NCBI RefSeq assembly: GCF_009883055.1
Contig: NZ_WWVR01000010.1
Span: forward strand, 21,604 to 85,603
Source: Blautia sp. BIOML-A1
GTDB lineage: Bacteria; Bacillota; Clostridia; Lachnospirales; Lachnospiraceae
DNA length: 64,000 bases
Reading direction: 5' to 3'
Part shown: positions 42,764 through 50,538 of the stretch, piece by piece
How positions within the stretch are numbered: position 1 is the stretch's first letter
How the letters are laid out: the number at the start of each line of letters is the position of its first letter
Translations under genes and position numbers: made by a program
Notes under the pieces: model-generated
What the model saw: the letters and a program-made list of their open reading frames with translations, nothing else
What the model was told of the DNA's origin: nothing
Database searches by the model: none

Positions 42764-45397
42764 TTATTGATAATCCGGGTCTGTCGGGTCGAAAGTCTTA
42801 CTTCCTCTCAGTGGTGTAAGCGGTCTTCTTCCCAGTGGTCCCTTATAGCACTCATCTGCACTGTATTTTCCATCGAATACACGAAGTGTGGAGCCATTGC
42901 AGTTCTCATATACCCATTTTGCATCTGCAACACAGGCACGGATACATCCATGAGATGCAGGACTGCCAAGTTTCAGATACTCACCAGCCGGAAGGTTATT
43001 TCCATTCTGCAGACCACTTGCTACTGAATGGATAAAGATTCCATTTACTACATGAGTTCCATACTGTCCCCAGGACGGTCCCATCAGCGGCTGCCAGCGA
43101 AGAGATCTTGTCAGTGTGTAAGTTCCTTTCAGTGTCAGTGTAACTGGATTACCTACAGAAACACGGATTGTCTTGATCGGGTATTTCTTGCTGCTGTCTG
43201 TATATACCGTCATAACACCATTGGTACGGTCACATTCCAGATAGTATCTGCTGCGTTTAAACTCGTTTGTTCTGTCATACACACGGTTTCCGTATTTATT
43301 GAAACGATAGTTAACACCATCGATCCATGCTGTTGTATTCACATACCATTTACCGGTATTCGGGTTAATATAACGTGCCAGGTTTCTGCTTGAGTCGATA
43401 GTTACCCATCCTGTTGTAAATCTTCCTCTACTGTCCAGCCATCCCTTGGTTCCTGCACGGGTAATACTTCTGTTGGTCTGTGCTATACAGTCCTTGAAGT
43501 AGAAGTAATACATCTTGCCATCACATCTGATTCTTCTCCAGCCTGAAACTGCAAGCAGACCATTGGATGCTGCATAATAATATTTATTATTATATTTGAT
43601 CCATGTTCCCTTGTACATCTGTCCACGATACTGTTTTGTGCTGGATCTCTGGAAGAAGTAGTATTTGTTGCCAATCTTTGTCACACCACTTGCCATACGT
43701 CCGTCAGGAAGGAAATATCTGGATCCACTCCATGCGTTCTGGTAGTTATTTCCACCATTCGTAAACAGGAACCATCCGATAAATTTATTATTGACAGTTA
43801 CCTTCTGCATTCCCTTCTTCTCTTGTATACGTCCTGCAGTGTTTCCGAAGTAATAATATCTGCCATACTTGGTGGAGCCTGTACCTGCCAGCTGTACCCA
43901 GCGATTTCTCCAGGTTGCACGACGGCCGTTTGAAGTAAAGTAATATCTGTAATTACCGATTTTGACAAGACGGTTTGCATAAGCAATACCGGAACTATTG
44001 GACATATAATAATATCCATCAGCACCTTTGACCTGTTTTCCCTTGATCAGATATCCATTTGCATCAAGAAGATACAGATTGGAACTGTTCTTCAGAACTT
44101 TATAGGCGCCAATGCCTTTCTTGACATAACGTCCGTCACTTCCGAAGTAACGCCATCTCTTGTTATTGATGCCAATCCATGTGTTTCTGACCATCTTTCC
44201 AGGTACAATCTCATTTGCAGAGGCACTTCTGAACCAGTAAAGTCCCTTGTTATTATTGTAAGTAGTTTCTTTTTCTCCTACAAACGGTACACCGTTATTC
44301 TGAAGATAATAGTATTCCTTGCCAATCTTATATACCTTCTCTGCGATGTTGATTCTTACACCTGTATTGTCATAGTATTTAAAAGCTTTGGCAGATGTAT
44401 CCCAGTACCATTTGTTTGTCTGCATCTGTCCAAGTTTGGAATTGTACGGTGCTTTGATATCGGCAAATGCCGGATTTAAATCAGGATTTATTACCTTAAC
44501 ATCACTGACTGTGTTGAAATAATAATAAGAGTCTCCTGCCTTTGCATCACCTGTACACAGATATCCATTTGCATCGAACGCATATTTTGCAGTAAATACT
44601 TCCGCTCCGCTTGCATCCAGTGTTGTGATCTGTACAAGACCATCTTTGTCTGTATAGTAAGCCGGAGTTTTCGTCTCCGCTACTGCTGCCGGATCCGTTG
44701 TTTCTTCAGCGGCATCCGTTTCTGTACTGTCAGCCGGAATTTCCTCTGCTACTTCCTCTGTCACCGCTTCTTCGGTATTCTGGATATCCTCTGCGGTTTC
44801 CACAGCGGCTGAGGTTTCTTCAGTTACTGTTCCTTCGGTTACGGTTGTTTCTTCAGCACCTGTTGTTTCAGCTGCATCTGCTGCCTGTTCTGCATCTGCT
44901 GCATCTTCCGCAGTTCCTGCTTTAGCTCCTGTGTATTTGTAAAGTCTCCACTGGAGTTTTCCGTTGCTGTCCTCTTCATACTTCCAGCGCAGATAAGACA
45001 GTTTCGCCTCTGTAATGCTGTCTTCCTCTCCCGGATAAACCTTTCCCACAGCTTCTGTTTTCTCTTCCTCAAGGATATCCTGAGTATCTGCTGTTACATC
45101 TGCTTCAGAAGTAAAATCCGCATCAGAGACAAAATCCATATCTGCATCTTCAGATTCTTCTGTGGATTCCGGTTCAGAAATCACCTCTCCATCTTCTGAT
45201 CCTGCCTCATCTATCGTTACAGCAGGATCATCTGTCTCCTCATTGCTGTCTGCTTCTTCATCTGTAACAGGTTCTTCATTGTCTTCTGTAACTGCAATTT
45301 CCGCTGAAAATTCTGCCGCACTGACAGCTGTTGCCTCTGCTGCAGTAGCCATGCACATAGACAGACTCAGTAAAACTGCCACAACTCGTTTCTTCAC
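42764..45397 (-). CDS. Secreted L,D-transpeptidase (YkuD) with acidic linker and wall-binding repeats
   Basis: 877 residues. Signal peptide (1-28), a long Glu/Asp/Thr/Ala low-complexity region (about 30-250), a series of aromatic/Gly cell-wall-binding repeats (about 255-720, e.g. GRYYYFGNTAGRI), and a C-terminal YkuD domain with GIFIHS and SHGCIR (catalytic Cys818, His816). Predicted to make 3-3 peptidoglycan cross-links or attach proteins. The start is GTG, seven bases after GGAGG. Downstream of the HPr gene by 29 bp. Confidence 0.93.
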   Translation of the reverse strand: MKKRVVAVLLSLSMCMATAAEATAVSAAEFSAEIAVTEDNEEPVTDEEADSNEETDDPAVTIDEAGSEDGEVISEPESTEESEDADMDFVSDADFTSEADVTADTQDILEEEKTEAVGKVYPGEEDSITEAKLSYLRWKYEEDSNGKLQWRLYKYTGAKAGTAEDAADAEQAADAAETTGAEETTVTEGTVTEETSAAVETAEDIQNTEEAVTEEVAEEIPADSTETDAAEETTDPAAVAETKTPAYYTDKDGLVQITTLDASGAEVFTAKYAFDANGYLCTGDAKAGDSYYYFNTVSDVKVINPDLNPAFADIKAPYNSKLGQMQTNKWYWDTSAKAFKYYDNTGVRINIAEKVYKIGKEYYYLQNNGVPFVGEKETTYNNNKGLYWFRSASANEIVPGKMVRNTWIGINNKRWRYFGSDGRYVKKGIGAYKVLKNSSNLYLLDANGYLIKGKQVKGADGYYYMSNSSGIAYANRLVKIGNYRYYFTSNGRRATWRNRWVQLAGTGSTKYGRYYYFGNTAGRIQEKKGMQKVTVNNKFIGWFLFTNGGNNYQNAWSGSRYFLPDGRMASGVTKIGNKYYFFQRSSTKQYRGQMYKGTWIKYNNKYYYAASNGLLAVSGWRRIRCDGKMYYFYFKDCIAQTNRSITRAGTKGWLDSRGRFTTGWVTIDSSRNLARYINPNTGKWYVNTTAWIDGVNYRFNKYGNRVYDRTNEFKRSRYYLECDRTNGVMTVYTDSSKKYPIKTIRVSVGNPVTLTLKGTYTLTRSLRWQPLMGPSWGQYGTHVVNGIFIHSVASGLQNGNNLPAGEYLKLGSPASHGCIRACVADAKWVYENCNGSTLRVFDGKYSADECYKGPLGRRPLTPLRGSKTFDPTDPDYQ

Positions 45398-45426
45398 AAC
45401 CTCTCCTCCTTATTCTTATAACACCT

Positions 45427-45690
45427 TTATTCACCAAGACCACTGCTGATCGCACTGATCAAAGCTTCCATTGCTGCCTGCTCATCTGTACCATCACAGA
45501 TCAGTTCAATCTCATCTCCGCATTTAACGCAGGCTCCCAGAACGCTCAACACGCTTTTGGCATTAGATCTGGCTCCGTTAAAGATAAATTCAATCCTGGA
45601 GTCATATTTAATTGCCTCATTGCACAAAGCTCCTGCCGGGCGCAGGTGAAGCCCTGACGGATTATTGACTGTTATCTTCTGACTGATCAT
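45427..45690 (-). CDS. HPr family phosphocarrier protein
   Basis: 87 residues, standard HPr length. The phosphorylated His15 lies in GLHLRPAG and the regulatory Ser46 in NAKSVLSVLG, so both sites of a classical Firmicutes HPr are present. Neighbouring residues differ from the usual ptsH KSIMGVM, and no ptsI is nearby, so a Crh-like or second HPr cannot be excluded. A clear AGGAG site precedes the ATG. Confidence 0.9.
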   Translation of the reverse strand: MISQKITVNNPSGLHLRPAGALCNEAIKYDSRIEFIFNGARSNAKSVLSVLGACVKCGDEIELICDGTDEQAAMEALISAISSGLGE

Positions 45691-45715
45691 CTCATATATC
45701 TCCTGTTCATCAATT

Positions 45716-45742
45716 GTTACTGTTCACTCCGTTCACAGCAAC
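45716..45742 (+). repeat. Dispersed 27-bp palindromic element, copy 4
   Basis: GTTACTGTTCAC at the left and GTTCACAGCAAC at the right on the plus strand; stem GTTACTGT/ACAGCAAC with one mismatch. It lies 25 bp before the HPr start codon. Confidence 0.7.
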
Positions 45743-45745
45743 CTG

Positions 45746-45788
45746 AGCAAAATCCATTCCAAATCGCCTTGGGTGATAAGATTTTGCT
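45746..45788. other. Long-stem inverted repeat in the HPr leader
   Basis: AGCAAAATC (45746-45754) and its exact complement GATTTTGCT (45780-45788) enclose a 25-nt loop that can itself pair CCAA with TTGG. There is no U-tract, so it looks like a leader structure or protein site rather than a terminator. Confidence 0.45.
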
Positions 45789-45837
45789 ATATTTATGGCA
45801 AAATACCGTGCGGAATATTACCTGTAAACAGTTACGA

Positions 45838-47118
45838 TCAATTACCTGTATCTGCCGTGGAAATTCTGGAAACTTCCACTCCTGTAGTAACCTCATCTAC
45901 CAGTTCGTATCCCTTCGGAATACTTACCTTGACCGGCACTTCATAGCTGCCTTCTTCCTTACCCTCCAGATCAATAGAAGCCTTGATATCATTCTCGTCC
46001 AGGTCCTTAAGATCGTCTTCTGATTTCTTAACTCTGACTTCTATCTTGGCTGTATCAAATGCTACCTGCATTCCTTCCGGCTGATTTTCAACAGAAATAT
46101 TCTTCGTCAGTATTTCGCAAGCAGTACTCCCTTCCGGCAGGATATTAACTCTGACAAAGACATCCTCACTGGAATCACTGGTCAGCTTCAGTCCCTCCGG
46201 CAGGTAGTCGGAAATATTGAGTTTTGCCTCAAAATCACTGCTCTGATCTGAAATATCAACAGCTGATCCGGATATCCAGATCGTATTATTCTGATTTTTC
46301 AGATTGTTCAGTGCCTCTTCACTTCCCGCTATGCTGATCACATTCGGAGTTGTGGTGACACTCTCGACCTGATATCCACTGTCCGGAGTACCTGTGTACT
46401 CTGCACTTATTTTAACATCAGTTTTGACTTTCCACAACCTTGCAGTCACATAAACTTTGGAAATATTAAGATAACTCGCATCCGTATCGGAGAATTCCTC
46501 TCCATTCTTATCAATGATCTTCACTTCTGTTTCCTGAGTCACGTCCTCTGTTGCCCCATCCACATCAATAGAAGCATTTACCTTATCTATTTTATTAATA
46601 AGGGACTTCGGTCCTGTAATCTTGATTTTCTCAGGATTTGAACTCAGTGAACCCACTTCATATCTCTTATCAGGCCTGGTGTTATTCGTGGTAACATTTA
46701 CTACAAATTCCTGTGTATCCTTATCTTCCAGATGAAGACTCAGATTATTCGGTGTCACTTCGATATTACCCGGAGAAAGTTTATTACAGGTTACCGTGAT
46801 CGGAACCATCACCGGATCCGTATCAAGGCTTACCGCCTGCTGAAGATCTGCGACCGCCTGAAAATCACTGGCTGTAATCTTATCCAGAGTTTTTCGCTGT
46901 GCCTTGATTGTCACGCGGATCGGCGTCTGGTCACTGTCCTGCATACACATCTTTCCATCTGCATCAATGTATGCCTCATTAAGAAGCTGCACATCTGAAA
47001 TCACAAACGATTTCGTCCCGACAGGATTGTCAATATTTACAACCAGAAGCCATACGACTACAGCAATCACAAGAGACAGAATCTTCAGAGAAATATTATT
47101 TCCCATTTTTTTCTTCAT
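45838..47118 (-). CDS. YbbR-domain protein, CdaR-like regulator of diadenylate cyclase
   Basis: 426 residues: an N-terminal membrane helix (about 9-28) and several extracellular YbbR repeats of about 80 residues (the P-I-K-V-T-I type strands and LPEGxxL motifs recur). CdaR partners modulate CdaA from outside the membrane. It overlaps the cdaA 3' end by 23 bp; GGGGAG precedes the ATG. In many Firmicutes glmM follows cdaA-cdaR; here an HPr gene follows instead. Confidence 0.9.
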   Translation of the reverse strand: MKKKMGNNISLKILSLVIAVVVWLLVVNIDNPVGTKSFVISDVQLLNEAYIDADGKMCMQDSDQTPIRVTIKAQRKTLDKITASDFQAVADLQQAVSLDTDPVMVPITVTCNKLSPGNIEVTPNNLSLHLEDKDTQEFVVNVTTNNTRPDKRYEVGSLSSNPEKIKITGPKSLINKIDKVNASIDVDGATEDVTQETEVKIIDKNGEEFSDTDASYLNISKVYVTARLWKVKTDVKISAEYTGTPDSGYQVESVTTTPNVISIAGSEEALNNLKNQNNTIWISGSAVDISDQSSDFEAKLNISDYLPEGLKLTSDSSEDVFVRVNILPEGSTACEILTKNISVENQPEGMQVAFDTAKIEVRVKKSEDDLKDLDENDIKASIDLEGKEEGSYEVPVKVSIPKGYELVDEVTTGVEVSRISTADTGN

Positions 47119-47989
47119 GTTTCACTCTCCCCTTAAAAAGCTGCCGCAGTTTACTGTTATTTATAACTTTCTTGTTCTGTGCACGCTCAAGTACTTCTCG
47201 AAGTTCCGAACTGCTGACATTTCTCATCAGATGTCCGCCCTCAGCTACGGAAACCTGTCCTGTTTCCTCAGAGACAATGATCGTCACTGAATCTGTGACC
47301 TCGCTGATTCCCACACCTGCACGATGTCTGGTTCCAAGCTGCTTACTCAGTTCCATATTGTCGGAAAGCGGAAGATAGCAGGTTGCTGATACGATTCTGT
47401 TCTCTCTCACAATGACTGCTCCGTCATGAAGCGGTGTATTATGTTCAAAAATATTGATCAGCAGCTGACTTGTCAGGATTGCGTCCACATTAATCCCTGT
47501 TCGAATGTATTCATCCAGACGAATCTCCTGTTCGATCACGATCAATGCTCCTGTCTTAACTTCCGCCATATCATAACAGGCCTTGATCAGTTCATTCACT
47601 GTCTTGTCTGTGAAACGTTCCTTCACTTCCTTACCGGTATCAAACGGAATAATCGACGCCATGATCTTCTTCTGCCCGAGCTGCTCTATGACCTTGCGAA
47701 GTTCCGGCTGGAAAATGACCACAATCGCCGTGATCAGTGCTCCTGCCAGCTTGGATACGATCCAGAGGATCGTATTCATTTTAAAAATATATGCAAGTAC
47801 AAGAAAAGCGCCAATAACCAGAAGACCCTTGAGCAAAGTATACGCACGGGTGAACTTGATCCATACCATAAACTGATATACAAAAAATGCAATCAGCATA
47901 ATCTCTATAATATCAATGATATTCATAGAAGGTAAACTGACTCCTGAAAGATACCTGCCTATCATACCCGTGATATTCCGCATAAACAC
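47096..47989 (-). CDS. cdaA: Diadenylate cyclase CdaA
   Basis: Makes the messenger c-di-AMP from two ATP, which controls potassium, osmolyte and wall balance. 297 residues: three N-terminal membrane helices (about 22-92) and a DAC domain with the catalytic DGA (189-191, PLHDGAVIV) and RHR (221-223, TRHRAGVGISE) motifs. The start may be GTG at 47989 (AGGAGG five bases upstream) or ATG at 47983. A palindromic element lies about 43 bp upstream. Confidence 0.95.
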   Translation of the reverse strand: MFMRNITGMIGRYLSGVSLPSMNIIDIIEIMLIAFFVYQFMVWIKFTRAYTLLKGLLVIGAFLVLAYIFKMNTILWIVSKLAGALITAIVVIFQPELRKVIEQLGQKKIMASIIPFDTGKEVKERFTDKTVNELIKACYDMAEVKTGALIVIEQEIRLDEYIRTGINVDAILTSQLLINIFEHNTPLHDGAVIVRENRIVSATCYLPLSDNMELSKQLGTRHRAGVGISEVTDSVTIIVSEETGQVSVAEGGHLMRNVSSSELREVLERAQNKKVINNSKLRQLFKGRVKHEEKNGK

Positions 47990-48031
47990 GCTTTCCTCCT
48001 TGCAACCTTTCTTTTATAGACTGCAGCCCCT

Positions 48032-48054
48032 GGCACTGTTCACTCCGTTCACAA
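48032..48054 (+). repeat. Dispersed palindromic element, copy 5 (partial)
   Basis: GGCACTGTTCAC followed by TCCGTTCACAA; the core is identical to the copies at 36530 and 45716, but the outer stem has decayed. It is 43 bp before cdaA. Confidence 0.6.
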
Positions 48055-48075
48055 TAGACCTTAAAGCTGCTCTGA

Positions 48076-49188
48076 TCACAGATCCTTCAATGACTCCTCG
48101 AGTTTCTTCTCGAAATCAATATCATCCATATCTGCCTTGTCAATCACTGCTGTATTTTCTGTTTCCTCTGGTTCCGGTTTCTCTTTCTTTGGTGGAACTG
48201 CCCCCTGGAACAGCGGTGCAGAGAAATTCACGACACGTTCATTCTGTTTCCTGTCATCACGCATTGGCTCGCCATTGATCTTCTTGATACTTCTCGCTGA
48301 AGTTGCAACCAGAGCCTTCGGTACGGCTTTGACATAGTAATAATAATCATCATCCTCATATTCCAGTCGCTCTGTTCTTGTATAATCGCCTCCGAAAACA
48401 AAGAACTCAAGAACAATTCCCAGAAGAACTGCCACCACTGCAAAAACACTCTGTGATGCAACCATAACAGGAAGCCCGAAATACATACTTCCGGCCAGTA
48501 TCAGTACAAGATAAATCACACCGCCTGCAATGATCCCGATTCTCCACGCATAATCAAACTGTCTGGTACGGATCAGATATACTGCAAGGATCACAACAAC
48601 AAATGTGATCAAAGTCAGCCACATCTCTCCGTTTTTCATAATTCCATCAGACAAAAGTGTCAGATTATCTATGATTTGTGCATCCTGGTTCATAAGCGCC
48701 TGGGACTGCACTCTCACATAACGTACAAAATAATAGATCACCACTCCGCCGCCTGCCGGGAGTGCCGAAACCGGAGAACTCAAAAGGCCGCATCCGATAG
48801 GAAGCAATGCCGGAAGATCAAACGCACATGCCAGTGGCGTAAATACCATAACAATGTTTTTTCCGGCACTGAACCTCAGAAACAGGATCAGCATAAAAAG
48901 CAGGATCACCAGCATAAATCCAGCCACCTCGATTCCAAGTGCATAACAATGTACTGTCATCATCACACATCCTGTAAAAACGATCATCCCCGTTGGAAGT
49001 ACGCTGCAGATCAGAGCCAGGATCAATACTACAAATATATTGTCAAGTGCTCTCATATATCCCATATTACTGTTGATCCATACAAAATAAACCAGTGCCA
49101 AGATAAATTTAAAAAATGGCATCATATACACTTCATACTGTGCAAATAAGCCTTTGATTTTCTGTTTAAACTCCAGTAATGCTGTCAT
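48076..49188 (-). CDS. Multi-pass membrane protein of unknown function linked to cdaA
   Basis: 370 residues with about eight or nine membrane helices (up to about residue 265) and an acidic cytoplasmic C-terminal tail (about 275-370, rich in Glu/Asp/Lys with a YEDDDYYYYVKA segment). No catalytic motif was recognised. It overlaps the upstream small membrane protein gene by 4 bp (ATGA) and precedes cdaA, so a role tied to c-di-AMP or wall synthesis is possible but unproven. Confidence 0.8.
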   Translation of the reverse strand: MTALLEFKQKIKGLFAQYEVYMMPFFKFILALVYFVWINSNMGYMRALDNIFVVLILALICSVLPTGMIVFTGCVMMTVHCYALGIEVAGFMLVILLFMLILFLRFSAGKNIVMVFTPLACAFDLPALLPIGCGLLSSPVSALPAGGGVVIYYFVRYVRVQSQALMNQDAQIIDNLTLLSDGIMKNGEMWLTLITFVVVILAVYLIRTRQFDYAWRIGIIAGGVIYLVLILAGSMYFGLPVMVASQSVFAVVAVLLGIVLEFFVFGGDYTRTERLEYEDDDYYYYVKAVPKALVATSARSIKKINGEPMRDDRKQNERVVNFSAPLFQGAVPPKKEKPEPEETENTAVIDKADMDDIDFEKKLEESLKDL

Positions 49189-49619
49189 TTCCGATAACCT
49201 CCTGCTGTACCTCTGCCGGACATTTTCTTTTCATCCCTTGCATAAATCTTATTCAGCTCAGTAAGCCGGCTGTAATATTCCCTCACACTTTTCTTGGCCT
49301 GATAATACTTCACCGAATACTGGATATACGTCAGTATAGAATATGCGACAAGAACCACCACATATCCGATGATCAGATAAACTCCAAGTGTGACCAGATC
49401 CATCTTATGAATATTTTCCAGAAGATACTCCCCAAAATATACTGCCACTGCTGCTACGATCAGTGCATATCCTATCGTAACCAGAAAAAAATTCTTGATC
49501 AGTGCAAGTCCGATATAGTCACTTCTGTAATATCTGCTGACCGGAAGATATTTCCTGCCCTTGCCCTGCTCATACATGGCAAGCTTTGTCATTATCTTAA
49601 CTTTTTCTTCATTGATCAT
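49185..49619 (-). CDS. Small membrane protein of unknown function
   Basis: 144 residues with two membrane helices (about 43-62 and 76-98) and charged cytoplasmic ends; a Tyr/Lys-rich helix follows the second helix. No recognised domain. Translationally coupled with the 48076 gene. AAGGAG precedes the ATG. Confidence 0.8.
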   Translation of the reverse strand: MINEEKVKIMTKLAMYEQGKGRKYLPVSRYYRSDYIGLALIKNFFLVTIGYALIVAAVAVYFGEYLLENIHKMDLVTLGVYLIIGYVVVLVAYSILTYIQYSVKYYQAKKSVREYYSRLTELNKIYARDEKKMSGRGTAGGYRK

Positions 49620-49668
49620 ATTCTGCTCCTTACAAAATCGTATCTTCTGCTTCTTATGCAGAAATACT

Positions 49669-49695
49669 GCAACTGTTCAATACCCTCACAGTTAC
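49669..49695 (+). repeat. Dispersed 27-bp palindromic element, copy 6
   Basis: Starts GCAACTGTTCAA and ends CTCACAGTTAC, same length and spacing as copy 2 at 18656. It lies 49 bp before the 49619 start codon, in its probable leader. A further degenerate copy overlaps the comF stop at about 49793-49816. Confidence 0.75.
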
Positions 49696-49813
49696 AAAAT
49701 ACTCATATAAATTAATTGTAACATATATCCATGACCATGAAAAGCCTTTTTTATCCAGTATCCGCCCCTTCCGGCTTCACCTGTAAACAGCTGTTATCAT
49801 TCATTCGTTCCGT

Positions 49814-50509
49814 TCAGATCTGACCTGTACATAAGGTCACAAAGAATACCTTATCTGCACCCGCCGCTTTAAGGACATGTGCCATTGCCTCTATGGTACT
49901 CCCTGTCGTATACACATCATCTATGACCAGGATCCGCAGTCCGTCCAGTCTCTCCGTCGCCTGAAAAGCCATCCTGAGATTTTGTTTTCGTTCTGCGGCA
50001 TTCAGCTTCTTCTGTGAACGTGTCGCCTTTGTCTTTTTCACTACCTGATCTGACATCGGTATTTTCAGGATCCCTCCTGCTTTTTCGGCGAGATCTGCTG
50101 CCTGATTAAAGCCTCTCTCCCTTTGTTTTCGCGGATGCATCGGAACCGGAACGATCAGATCCGGTTTCCACATACGAATTTCTCTTTCCATATAGTGGCA
50201 CAGAGAAACTGCATAATATTCCGCATAGTCTCTGTTTCCGTAGTATTTATAACGAAGCAGTGACTGCCGCATCTTATCATTATAGAAAAAAACGCTCCGT
50301 CCCCTGTCAAATTCCCGGTGCGATTTCCTGCACTCACCACATAGTTCCTCTTCTGCCTTTACCGGTTTCCCACATTTAAGGCAATAATCTGTCACTATCG
50401 GATGAAGCCATTTTTCACATGACGGGCAGATCAGATTTCCCCGATTCGAAAGTATCCCATGACACACCGGACATCGCTTCGGGTATAAAATATTCAGAAA
50501 TTTTTCCAA
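49814..50509 (-). CDS. ComF family protein (zinc finger + phosphoribosyltransferase-like)
   Basis: 231 residues. Zinc-finger region CPVCH...CPSC and CLKCG...CGEC (residues about 14-60), then a phosphoribosyltransferase fold with the PRPP loop ILVIDDVYTTGSTI (about 194-207). Relatives include B. subtilis ComFC and E. coli GntX/ComF, linked with DNA uptake and recombination. It follows recD2 by 29 bp. Starts at TTG with AAGGA upstream. Confidence 0.9.
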   Translation of the reverse strand: MEKFLNILYPKRCPVCHGILSNRGNLICPSCEKWLHPIVTDYCLKCGKPVKAEEELCGECRKSHREFDRGRSVFFYNDKMRQSLLRYKYYGNRDYAEYYAVSLCHYMEREIRMWKPDLIVPVPMHPRKQRERGFNQAADLAEKAGGILKIPMSDQVVKKTKATRSQKKLNAAERKQNLRMAFQATERLDGLRILVIDDVYTTGSTIEAMAHVLKAAGADKVFFVTLCTGQI

Positions 50510-50538
50510 GTAAGTCCTTTCTCCCCGATGAAACGCTC

